This document shows positions 34,917 to 46,949 of a DNA stretch of 64,000 nucleotides, in pieces. Within the stretch, counting starts at the first letter, position 1; each line of letters starts with the position of its first letter. The notes under the pieces are model-generated. The model was not told where the DNA came from, made no database searches, and saw only the letters and a program-made list of their open reading frames with translations. The position numbers and the translations under genes are program-made. The stretch lies in assembly GCF_933775445.1 (NCBI RefSeq), contig NW_026089531.1, forward strand, positions 310,001-374,000, written 5' to 3'. This DNA comes from Argentina anserina. Taxonomy: Eukaryota > Streptophyta > Magnoliopsida > Rosales > Rosaceae.

Positions 34917-37900
34917 AGTATCTTTACATCATTTGCGTATCTTTACTATTCCAATTGTGTATCTTTACATCGTTTGCGTATCTTTACTATTCCAATTGTG
35001 TATCTTTTCATTTCTCGTTTGAGTATCTTTCTGTAAGGCTTTCGGATGCGAGTTTCTATTGAATTTGAGAGTTTTGCAAGTGTGGGAGTGTGTTTCATTC
35101 AAACTGAGTATCTTTACATCGTTTGCGTATCTTTACTATTCCAATTGCGTATCTTTACATCGTTTGCGTATCTTTACTATTCCAATTGTGTATCTTTTCA
35201 TTTCTCGTTTGAGTATCTTTCTGTAAGGCATTCGGATGCGCGTTTCTATTGAATTTGAGAGTTTTGCAAGTGTGGGAGTGTGTTTCATTCAAACTGAGTA
35301 TCTTTACATCGTTTGCGTATCTTTACTATTCCAATTGTGTATCTTTACATCGTTTGCGTATCTTTACTATTCCAATTGTGTATCTTTTCATTTCTCGTTT
35401 GAGTATCTTTCTGTAAGGCTTCTGATGCGAGTTTTTTATTGAATTTGAGAGTTTTGCAAGTGTGGGAGTGTGTTTCTTTCAAACTGAGTATCTTTACATC
35501 GTTTGCGTATCTTTACTATTCCAATTGTGTATCTTTTCATTTCTCGCTTCAGTATCTTTCTGTAAGGCTTCTGATGCGAGTTTCTATTGAATTTGAGAGT
35601 TTTGCAAGTGGGAGTGTGTTTCTTTCAAACTGAGTATCTTTACATCGTTTGCGTATCTTTACTATTCCAATTGTGTATCTTTTCATTTCTCGTTTAAGTA
35701 TCTTTCTGTAAGGCTTTCAGATGCGAGTTTCTATTGAATTTGAGAGTTTTGCAAGTGTGGGAGTGTGTTTCTTTCAAACTGAGTATCTTTACATCGTTTG
35801 CGTATCTTTACTATTCCAATTGTGTATCTTTACATCGTTTGCGTATCTTTAGTATTCCAATTGTGTATCGTTTCATTTCTTGTTTGAGTATCTTTCTGTA
35901 AGGCTTTCTGATGTGAGTTTCTATTGAATTTGAGAGTTTTGCAAGTGTGGGAATTTGTTTCTTTTAAACTGAGTATCTTTACATCGTTTGCGTATGTTTA
36001 CTATTCCAATTGTATATCTTACATCGTTTGCGTATCTTTACTATTCCAATTGTGTATCTTTTCATTTCTCGTTTGAGTATCTTTCTGTAAGGCTTCTGAT
36101 GCGAGTTTCTATTGTATTTGAGAGTTTTGCAAGTGTGGGATTGTGTTTCTTTCAAACTGAGTATCTTTACATCGTTTGCGTATCTTTACTATTCCAATTG
36201 TGTATCTTTTCATTTCTCGCTTCAGTATCTTTCTGTAAGGCTTCTGATGCGAGTTTCTATTGAATTTGAGAGTTTTGCAAGTGGGAGTGTGTTTCTTTCA
36301 AACTGAGTATCTTTACATCGTTTGCGTATCTTTACTATTCCAATTGTGTATCTTTTCATTTCTCGTTTAAGTATCTTTCTGTAAGGCTTTCAGATGCGAG
36401 TTTCTATTGAATTTGAGAGTTTTGCAAGTGTGGGAGTGTGTTTCTTTCAAACTGAGTATCTTTACATCATTTGCGTATCTTTACTATTCCAATTGTGTAT
36501 CTTTACATCGTTTGCGTATCTTTACTATTCCAATTGTGTATCTTTTCATTTCTCGTTTGAGTATCTTTCTGTAAGGCTTTCGGATGCGAGTTTCTATTGA
36601 ATTTGAGAGTTTTGCAAGTGTGGGAGTGTGTTTCATTCAAACTGAGTATCTTTACATCGTTTGCGTATCTTTACTATTCCAATTGCGTATCTTTACATCG
36701 TTTGCGTATCTTTACTATTCCAATTGTGTATCTTTTCATTTCTCGTTTGAGTATCTTTCTGTAAGGCATTCGGATGCGCGTTTCTATTGAATTTGAGAGT
36801 TTTGCAAGTGTGGGAGTGTGTTTCATTCAAACTGAGTATCTTTACATCGTTTGCGTATCTTTACTATTCCAATTGTGTATCTTTACATCGTTTGCGTATC
36901 TTTACTATTCCAATTGTGTATCTTTTCATTTCTCGTTTGAGTATCTTTCTGTAAGGCTTCTGATGCGAGTTTTTTATTGAATTTGAGAGTTTTGCAAGTG
37001 TGGGAGTGTGTTTCTTTCAAACTGAGTATCTTTACATCGTTTGCGTATCTTTACTATTCCAATTGTGTATCTTTTCATTTCTCGCTTCAGTATCTTTCTG
37101 TAAGGCTTCTGATGCGAGTTTCTATTGAATTTGAGAGTTTTGCAAGTGGGAGTGTGTTTCTTTCAAACTGAGTATCTTTACATCGTTTGCGTATCTTTAC
37201 TATTCCAATTGTGTATCTTTACATCGTTTGCGTATCTTTACTATTCCAATTGTGTATCTTTACATCGTTTGCGTATCTTTAGTATTCCAATTGTGTATCG
37301 TTTCATTTCTTGTTTGAGTATCTTTCTGTAAGGCTTTCTGATGTGAGTTTCTATTGAATTTGAGAGTTTTGCAAGTGTGGGAATTTGTTTCTTTTAAACT
37401 GAGTATCTTTACATCGTTTGCGTATCTTTACTATTCCAATTGTGTATATTTACATCGTTTGCGTATCTTTACTATTCCAATTGTGTATATTTACATCGTT
37501 TGCGTATCTTTCTGTAAGGCTTTCAGATGCGAGTTTCTATTGAATTTGAGAGTTTTGCAATTGTGGGAGTGTGTTTCTTTCAAACTGAGTATCTTTACAT
37601 CGTTTGCGTATCTTTACTATTCCGATTGTGTATCTTTACATCGTTTTCGTATCTTTACTATTCCAATTGTGTATCTTTTCATTTCTCGTTTGAGTATCTT
37701 TCTGTAAGGCTTCTGATGCGAGTTTCTATTGTATTTGAGAGTTTTGCAAGTGTGGGAGTGTGTTTCTTTCAAACTGAGTATCTTTACATCGTTTGCGTAT
37801 CTTTACTATTCCAATTGTGTATCTTTACATCGTTTGCGTATCTTTACTATTCCAATTGTGTATCTTTTCATTTCTCGTTTGAGTATCTTTCTGTAAGGCT

Positions 37901-38303
37901 TTCGGATGCGAGTTTCTATTGAATTTGAGAGTTTTGCAAGTGTGGGAGTGTGTTTCTTTCAAACTGAGTATCTTTACATCGTTTGCGTATCTTTACTATT
38001 CCAATTGTGTATCTTTTTATTTCTCATTTGAGTATCTTTCTGTAAGGCTTCTGATGCGAGTTTCTATTGAATTTGAGAGTTTTGCAAGTGTGGGAGTGTG
38101 TTTCTTTCAAACTGAGTATCTTTACATCGTTTGCGTATCTTTACTATTCCGATTGTGTATCTTTACATCGTTTGCGTATCTTTACTATTCCAATTGTGTA
38201 TCTTTTCATTTCTCGTTTGAGTATCTTTCTGTAAGGCTTCTGATGCGAGTTTCTATTGTATTTGAGAGTTTTGCAAGTGTGGGAGTGTGTTTCTTTCAAA
38301 CTG
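34917..38303 (+). repeat. 3387-bp tandem duplication, copy 2
   Basis: Same order as 31530-34916. The match ends before about 38318, where the ACATCATTTG of the junction monomer is the ordinary ACATCGTTTG. It includes two diverged monomers near 37354 and 37527 (GTATATTTACATCG, TTTTGCAATTG). Confidence 0.9.
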
Positions 38304-40069
38304 AGTATCTTTACATCGTTTGCGTATCTTTACTATTCCAATTGTGTATCTTTACATCGTTTGCGTATCTTTACTATTCCAATTGTGTATCTTTTCATTT
38401 CTCGTTTGAGTATCTTTCTGTAAGGCTTTCGGATGCGAGTTTCTATTGAATTTGAGAGTTTTGCAAGTGTGGGAGTGTGTTTCTTTCAAACTGAGTATCT
38501 TTACATCGTTTGCGTATCTTTACTATTCCAATTGTGTATCTTTTTATTTCTCATTTGAGTATCTTTCTGTAAGGCTTCTGATGCGAGTTTCTATTGAATT
38601 TGAGAGTTTTGCAAGTGTGGGAGTGTGTTTCTTTCAAACTGAGTATCTTTACATCGTTTGCGTATCTTTACTATTCCAATTGTGTATCTTTACATCGTTT
38701 GCGTATCTTTACTATTCCAATTGTGTATCTTTTCATTTCTCGTTAGAGTATCTTTCTGTAAGGCTTCTGATGCGAGTTTTTTATTGAATTTGAGAGTTTT
38801 GCAAGTGTGGGAGTGTGTTTCTTTCAAACTGAGTATCTTTATATCGTTTGCGTATCATTACTATACCAATTGGGTATCTTTACATCGTTTGCGTATCTTT
38901 ACTATACCAATTGTGTATCTTTACATCGTTTGCGTATCTTTACTATACCAATTGTGTATCTTTTCATTACTCGTTTGAGTATCTTTCTGTAAGGCTTCTG
39001 ATGCGAGTTTCTATTGTATTTGAGAGTTTTGCAAGTGTGGGAGTGTGTTTCTTTCAAACTGAGTAGCTTTACATCGTTTGCGTATCTTTACTATTCCAAT
39101 TGTGTATCTTTACATCGTTTGCGTATCTTTACTATTCCAATTGTGTATCTTTTCATTTCTCGTTTGAGTATCTTTGTGTAAGGCTTTCAGATGCGAGTTT
39201 CTATTGAATTTGAGAGTTTTGCAAGTGTGGGAGTGTGTTTCTTTCAAACTGAGTATCTTTACATCGTTTGCGTATCTTTACTATTCCAATTGTGTATCTT
39301 TTCATTTCTCGTTTGAGTATCTTTCTGTAAGGCTTCTGATGCGAGTTTCTATTGTATTTGAGAGTTTTGCAAGTGTGGGAGTGTGTTTCTTTCAAACTGA
39401 GTATCTTTACATCGTTTGCGTATCTTTACTATTCCAATTGTGTATCTTTACATCGTTTGCGTATCTTTACTATTCCAATTGTGTATCTTTTCATTTCTCG
39501 TTTGAGTATCTTTCTGTAAGGCTTTCGGATGCGAGTTTCTATTGAATTTGAGAGTTTTGCAAGTGTGGGAGTGTGTTTCATTCAAACTGAGTATCTTTAC
39601 ATCGTTTAGGTATGTTTACTATTCCAATTGTGTATCTTTTTATTTCTCATTTGAGTATCTTTCTATAAGGCTTCTAATGCGAGTTTCTATTGAATTTGAG
39701 AGTTTTGCAAGTGTGGGAGTGTGTTTCTTTCAAACTGAGTATCTTTACATCGTTTGCGTATCTTTACTATTCCAATTGCGTATCTTTACATCGTTTGCGT
39801 ATCTTTACTATTCCAATTGTGTATCTTTTCATTTCTCGTTTGAGTATCTTTCTGTAAGGCATTCGGATGCGCGTTTCTATTGAATTTGAGAGTTTTGCAA
39901 GTGTGGGAGTGTGTTTCATTCAAACTGAGTATCTTTACATCGTTTGCGTATCTTTACTATTCCAATTGTGTATCTTTTCATTTCTCGTTTGAGTATCTTT
40001 CTGTAAGGCTTATGATGCGAGTTTCTATTGTATTTGAGAGTTTTGCAAGTGTGGGAGTGTGTTTCTTTC
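37396..40069 (+). repeat. 2674-bp tandem duplication, copy 1
   Basis: An offset of 2674 bp links 37527/40201, 37919/40593, 38446/41120, 38807/41481, 39174/41848 and 39542/42216. Substitutions: T at 38544 against A at 41218, and G at 39528 against T at 42202. Markers are GAGTAGCTTTACATCG (39061) and TTTAGGTATG (39606). Confidence 0.9.
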
Positions 40070-42640
40070 AAACTGAGTATCTTTACATCGTTTGCGTATC
40101 TTTACTATTCCAATTGTGTATATTTACATCGTTTGCGTATCTTTACTATTCCAATTGTGTATATTTACATCGTTTGCGTATCTTTCTGTAAGGCTTTCAG
40201 ATGCGAGTTTCTATTGAATTTGAGAGTTTTGCAATTGTGGGAGTGTGTTTCTTTCAAACTGAGTATCTTTACATCGTTTGCGTATCTTTACTATTCCGAT
40301 TGTGTATCTTTACATCGTTTTCGTATCTTTACTATTCCAATTGTGTATCTTTTCATTTCTCGTTTGAGTATCTTTCTGTAAGGCTTCTGATGCGAGTTTC
40401 TATTGTATTTGAGAGTTTTGCAAGTGTGGGAGTGTGTTTCTTTCAAACTGAGTATCTTTACATCGTTTGCGTATCTTTACTATTCCAATTGTGTATCTTT
40501 ACATCGTTTGCGTATCTTTACTATTCCAATTGTGTATCTTTTCATTTCTCGTTTGAGTATCTTTCTGTAAGGCTTTCGGATGCGAGTTTCTATTGAATTT
40601 GAGAGTTTTGCAAGTGTGGGAGTGTGTTTCTTTCAAACTGAGTATCTTTACATCGTTTGCGTATCTTTACTATTCCAATTGTGTATCTTTTTATTTCTCA
40701 TTTGAGTATCTTTCTGTAAGGCTTCTGATGCGAGTTTCTATTGAATTTGAGAGTTTTGCAAGTGTGGGAGTGTGTTTCTTTCAAACTGAGTATCTTTACA
40801 TCGTTTGCGTATCTTTACTATTCCGATTGTGTATCTTTACATCGTTTGCGTATCTTTACTATTCCAATTGTGTATCTTTTCATTTCTCGTTTGAGTATCT
40901 TTCTGTAAGGCTTCTGATGCGAGTTTCTATTGTATTTGAGAGTTTTGCAAGTGTGGGAGTGTGTTTCTTTCAAACTGAGTATCTTTACATCGTTTGCGTA
41001 TCTTTACTATTCCAATTGTGTATCTTTACATCGTTTGCGTATCTTTACTATTCCAATTGTGTATCTTTTCATTTCTCGTTTGAGTATCTTTCTGTAAGGC
41101 TTTCGGATGCGAGTTTCTATTGAATTTGAGAGTTTTGCAAGTGTGGGAGTGTGTTTCTTTCAAACTGAGTATCTTTACATCGTTTGCGTATCTTTACTAT
41201 TCCAATTGTGTATCTTTATATTTCTCATTTGAGTATCTTTCTGTAAGGCTTCTGATGCGAGTTTCTATTGAATTTGAGAGTTTTGCAAGTGTGGGAGTGT
41301 GTTTCTTTCAAACTGAGTATCTTTACATCGTTTGCGTATCTTTACTATTCCAATTGTGTATCTTTACATCGTTTGCGTATCTTTACTATTCCAATTGTGT
41401 ATCTTTTCATTTCTCGTTAGAGTATCTTTCTGTAAGGCTTCTGATGCGAGTTTTTTATTGAATTTGAGAGTTTTGCAAGTGTGGGAGTGTGTTTCTTTCA
41501 AACTGAGTATCTTTATATCGTTTGCGTATCATTACTATACCAATTGGGTATCTTTACATCGTTTGCGTATCTTTACTATACCAATTGTGTATCTTTACAT
41601 CGTTTGCGTATCTTTACTATACCAATTGTGTATCTTTTCATTACTCGTTTGAGTATCTTTCTGTAAGGCTTCTGATGCGAGTTTCTATTGTATTTGAGAG
41701 TTTTGCAAGTGTGGGAGTGTGTTTCTTTCAAACTGAGTAGCTTTACATCGTTTGCGTATCTTTACTATTCCAATTGTGTATCTTTACATCGTTTGCGTAT
41801 CTTTACTATTCCAATTGTGTATCTTTTCATTTCTCGTTTGAGTATCTTTGTGTAAGGCTTTCAGATGCGAGTTTCTATTGAATTTGAGAGTTTTGCAAGT
41901 GTGGGAGTGTGTTTCTTTCAAACTGAGTATCTTTACATCGTTTGCGTATCTTTACTATTCCAATTGTGTATCTTTTCATTTCTCGTTTGAGTATCTTTCT
42001 GTAAGGCTTCTGATGCGAGTTTCTATTGTATTTGAGAGTTTTGCAAGTGTGGGAGTGTGTTTCTTTCAAACTGAGTATCTTTACATCGTTTGCGTATCTT
42101 TACTATTCCAATTGTGTATCTTTACATCGTTTGCGTATCTTTACTATTCCAATTGTGTATCTTTTCATTTCTCGTTTGAGTATCTTTCTGTAAGGCTTTC
42201 GTATGCGAGTTTCTATTGAATTTGAGAGTTTTGCAAGTGTGGGAGTGTGTTTCATTCAAACTGAGTATCTTTACATCGTTTAGGTATGTTTACTATTCCA
42301 ATTGTGTATCTTTTTATTTCTCATTTGAGTATCTTTCTATAAGGCTTCTAATGCGAGTTTCTATTGAATTTGAGAGTTTTGCAAGTGTGGGAGTGTGTTT
42401 CTTTCAAACTGAGTATCTTTACATCGTTTGCGTATCTTTACTATTCCAATTGCGTATCTTTACATCGTTTGCGTATCTTTACTATTCCAATTGTGTATCT
42501 TTTCATTTCTCGTTTGAGTATCTTTCTGTAAGGCATTCGGATGCGCGTTTCTATTGAATTTGAGAGTTTTGCAAGTGTGGGAGTGTGTTTCATTCAAACT
42601 GAGTATCTTTACATCGTTTGCGTATCTTTACTATTCCAAT
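40070..42640 (+). repeat. 2674-bp tandem duplication, copy 2
   Basis: Follows copy 1 from about 40070. The match is lost near 42640, where this copy has two sub-repeats in a monomer that has one at 39867. The markers recur at about 41735 and 42280. Confidence 0.88.
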
Positions 42641-43611
42641 TGTGTATCTTTACATCGTTTGCGTATCTTTACTATTCCAATTGTGTATCTTTTCATTTCT
42701 CGTTTGAGTATCTTTGTGTAAGGCTTTCAGATGCGAGTTTCTATTGAATTTGAGAGTTTTGCAAGTGTGGGAGTGTGTTTCTTTCAAACTGAGTATCTTT
42801 ACATCGTTTGCGTATCTTTACTATTCCAATTGTGTATCTTTTCATTTCTCGTTTGAGTATCTTTCTGTAAGGCTTCTGATGCGAGTTTCTATTGTATTTG
42901 AGAGTTTTGCAAGTGTGGGAGTGTGTTTCTTTCAAACTGAGTATCTTTACATCGTTTGCGTATGTTTACTATTCCAATTGTGTATCTTTACATCGTTTGC
43001 GTATCTTTACTATTCCAATTGTGTATCTTTTCATTTCTCGTTTGAGTATCTTTCTGTAAGGCTTTCGGATGCGAGTTTCTATTGAATTTGAGAGTTTTGC
43101 AAGTGTGGGAGTGTGTTTCATTCAAACTGAGTATCTTTACATCGTTTGCGTATCTTTACTATTCCAATTGTGTATCTTTTTATTTCTCATTTGAGTATCT
43201 TTCTGTAAGGCTTCTGATGCGAGTTTCTATTAAATTTGAGAGTTTTGCAAGTGTGGGAGTGTGTTTCTTTCAAACTGAGTATCTTTACATCGTTTGCGTA
43301 TCTTTACTATTCCGATTGTGTATCTTTACATCGTTTGCGTATCTTTACTATTCCAATTGTGTATCTTTTCATTTCTCGTTTGAGTATCTTTCTGTAAGGC
43401 TTCTGATGCGAGTTTCTATTGTATTTGAGAGTTTTGCAAGTGTGGGAGTGTGTTTCTTTCAAACTGAGTATCTTTACATCGTTTGCGTATCTTTACTATT
43501 CCAATTGTGTATCTTTACATCGTTTGCGTATCTTTACTATTCCAATTGTGTATCTTTTCATTTCTCGTTTGAGTATCTTTCTGTAAGGCTTCTGATGCGA
43601 GTTTCTATTGT
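41272..43611 (+). repeat. 2340-bp tandem duplication, copy 1
   Basis: The segment around CTCGTTAGAG at 41414 corresponds to 43754 (offset 2340). From 41848 onward the offset is 2258 (41848/44106, 42216/44474, 42714/44972, 43082/45340). The change of 82 bp is two 41-bp sub-repeats missing in copy 2 near 43.87 kb. The original unit was therefore 2340 bp. Confidence 0.87.
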
Positions 43612-45931
43612 ATTTGAGAGTTTTGCAAGTGTGGGAGTGTGTTTCTTTCAAACTGAGTATCTTTACATCGTTTGCGTATCTTTACTATTCCAATTGTGTA
43701 TCTTTACATCGTTTGCGTATCTTTACTATTCCAATTGTGTATCTTTTCATTTCTCGTTAGAGTATCTTTCTGTAAGGCTTCTGATGCGAGTTTTTTATTG
43801 AATTTGAGAGTTTTGCAAGTGTGGGAGTGTGTTTCTTTCAAACTGAGTATCTTTATATCGTTTGCGTATCATTACTATTCCAATTGTGTATCTTTTCATT
43901 TCTCGTTTGAGTATCTTTCTGTAAGGCTTCTGATGCGAGTTTCTATTGTATTTGAGAGTTTTGCAAGTGTGGGAGTGTGTTTCTTTCAAACTGAGTAGCT
44001 TTACATCGTTTGTGTATCTTTACTATTCCAATTGTGTATCTTTACATCGTTTGCGTATCTTTACTATTCCAATTGTGTATCTTTTCATTTCTCGTTTGAG
44101 TATCTTTGTGTAAGGCTTTCAGATGCGAGTTTCTATTGAATTTGAGAGTTTTGCAAGTGTGGGAGTGTGTTTCTTTCAAACTGAGTATCTTTACATCGTT
44201 TGCGTATCTTTACTATTCCAATTGTGTATCTTTTCATTTCTCGTTTGAGTATCTTTCTGTAAGGCTTCTGATGCGAGTTTCTATTGTATTTGAGAGTTTT
44301 GCAAGTGTGGGAGTGTGTTTCTTTCAAACTGAGTATCTTTACATCGTTTGCGTATCTTTACTATTCCAATTGTGTATCTTTACATCGTTTGCGTATCTTT
44401 ACTATTCCAATTGTGTATCTTTTCATTTCTCGTTTGAGTATCTTTCTGTAAGGCTTTCGGATGCGAGTTTCTATTGAATTTGAGAGTTTTGCAAGTGTGG
44501 GAGTGTGTTTCATTCAAACTGAGTATCTTTACATCGTTTAGGTATGTTTACTATTCCAATTGTGTATCTTTTTATTTCTCATTTGAGTATCTTTCTATAA
44601 GGCTTCTAATGCGAGTTTCTATTGAATTTGAGAGTTTTGCAAGTGTGGGAGTGTGTTTCTTTCAAACTGAGTATCTTTACATCGTTTGCGTATCTTTACT
44701 ATTCCAATTGCGTATCTTTACATCGTTTGCGTATCTTTACTATTCCAATTGTGTATCTTTTCATTTCTCGTTTGAGTATCTTTCTGTAAGGCATTCGGAT
44801 GCGCGTTTCTATTGAATTTGAGAGTTTTGCAAGTGTGGGAGTGTGTTTCATTCAAACTGAGTATCTTTACATCGTTTGCGTATCTTAACTATTCCAATTG
44901 TGTATCTTTACATCGTTTGCGTATCTTTACTATTCCAATTGTGTATCTTTTCATTTCTCGTTTGAGTATCTTTGTGTAAGGCTTTCAGATGCGAGTTTCT
45001 ATTGAATTTGAGAGTTTTGCAAGTGTGGGAGTGTGTTTCTTTCAAACTGAGTATCTTTACATCGTTTGCGTATCTTTACTATTCCAATTGTGTATCTTTT
45101 CATTTCTCGTTTGAGTATCTTTCTGTAAGGCTTCTGATGCGAGTTTCTATTGTATTTGAGAGTTTTGCAAGTGTGGGAGTGTGTTTCTTTCAAACTGAGT
45201 ATCTTTACATCGTTTGCGTATGTTTACTATTCCAATTGTGTATCTTTACATCGTTTGCGTATCTTTACTATTCCAATTGTGTATCTTTTCATTTCTCGTT
45301 TGAGTATCTTTCTGTAAGGCTTTCGGATGCGAGTTTCTATTGAATTTGAGAGTTTTGCAAGTGTGGGAGTGTGTTTCATTCAAACTGAGTATCTTTACAT
45401 CGTTTGCGTATCTTTACTATTCCAATTGTGTATCTTTTTATTTCTCATTTGAGTATCTTTCTGTAAGGCTTCTGATGCGAGTTTCTATTAAATTTGAGAG
45501 TTTTGCAAGTGTGGGAGTGTGTTTCTTTCAAACTGAGTATCTTTACATCGTTTGCGTATCTTTACTATTCCGATTGTGTATCTTTACATCGTTTGCGTAT
45601 CTTTACTATTCCAATTGTGTATCTTTTCATTTCTCGTTTGAGTATCTTTCTGTAAGGCTTCTGATGCGAGTTTCTATTGTATTTGAGAGTTTTGCAAGTG
45701 TGGGAGTGTGTTTCTTTCAAACTGAGTATCTTTACATCGTTTGCGTATCTTTACTATTCCAATTGTGTATCTTTACATCGTTTGCGTATCTTTACTATTC
45801 CAATTGTGTATCTTTTCATTTCTCGTTTGAGTATCTTTCTGTAAGGCTTCTGATGCGAGTTTCTATTGTATTTGAGAGTTTTGCAAGTGTGGGAGTGTGT
45901 TTCTTTCAAACTGAGTATCTTTACATCGTTT
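43612..45931 (+). repeat. 2340-bp tandem duplication, copy 2, shortened by 82 bp
   Basis: Keeps CATTACTATTCC at about 43869, where copy 1 has CATTACTATACCAATTGGG followed by two more sub-repeats. Other differences: A at 44887 against T at 42629 (CTTAACTATT), and G at 44460 against T at 42202. The match ends near 45931 with GTTTGTGTATC. Confidence 0.87.
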
Positions 45932-46949
45932 GTGTATCTTTACTATTCCAATTGTGTATCTTTACATCGTTTGCGTATCTTTACTATTCCAATTGTGTAT
46001 CTTTTCATTTCTCGTTTGAGTATCTTTCTGTAAGGCTTCTGATGCGAGTTTCTATTGTATTTGAGAGTTTTGCAAGTGTGGGAGTGTGTTTCTTTCAAAC
46101 TGAGTATCTTTACATCGTTTGCGTATCTTTACTATTCCAATTGTGTATCTTTACATCGTTTGCGTATCTTTACTATTCCAATTGTGTATCTTTTCATTTC
46201 TCGTTTGAGTATCTTTCTGTAAGGCTTCTGATGCGAGTTTCTATTGTATTTGAGAGTTTTGCTAGTGTGGGAGTGTGTTTCTTTCAAACTGAGTATCTTT
46301 ACATCGTTTGCGTAACTTTACTATTCCAATTGTGTATCTTTACTATTCCAATTGTGTATCTTTTCATTTCTCGTTTGAGTATCTTTCTGTAAGGCTTCTG
46401 ATGCGAGTTTCTATTGAATTTGAGAGTTTTGCTAGTGTGGGAGTGTGTTTCTTTCAAACTGAGTATCTTTACATCGTTTGCGTAACTTTACTATTCCAAT
46501 TGTGTATCTTTACTATTCCAATTGTGTATCTTTTCATTTCTCGTTTGAGTATCTTTCTGTAAGGCTTCTGATGCGAGTTTCTATTGTATTTGAGAGTTTT
46601 GCAAGTGTGGGAGTGTGTTTCTTTCAAACTGGGTATCTTTACATCGTTTGCGTATCTTTACTATTCCAATTGTGTATCTTTACATCGTTTGCGTATCTTT
46701 ACTATTCCAATTGTGTATCTTTTCATTTCTCGTTTGAGTATCTTTCTGTAAGGCTTTCGGATGCGAGTTTCTATTGAATTTGAGAGTTTTGCAAGTGTGG
46801 GAGTGTGTTTCATTCAAACTGAGTATCTTTACATCGTTTGCGTATCTTTACTATTCCAATTGTGTATCTTTTTATTTCTCATTTGAGTATCTTTCTGTAA
46901 GGCTTCTGATGCGAGTTTCTATTGAATTTGAGAGTTTTGCTAGTGTGGG
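45178..46949 (+). repeat. 1772-bp tandem duplication, copy 1
   Basis: An offset of 1772 bp links 45340/47112, 46308/48080, 46478/48250 and 46774/48546. It contains a run of similar 189-bp monomers followed by two 170-bp monomers. Substitutions: G at 45892 against A at 47664, and G at 46632 against A at 48404. Confidence 0.9.
46231..46570 (+). repeat. Two 170-bp monomers with half an extra sub-repeat
   Basis: Starts at 46231, 46401 and 46571 are spaced 170 bp, which is 148 plus 22. One 41-bp unit is followed by only its 22-bp half. Both copies carry CGTAACTTTAC (at about 46313 and 46483) in place of CGTATCTTTAC. The form also occurs at 48003, 48173 and 48681 and nowhere else that I saw. It shows that the 19-bp and 22-bp blocks can be gained or lost separately. 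Confidence 0.9.
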
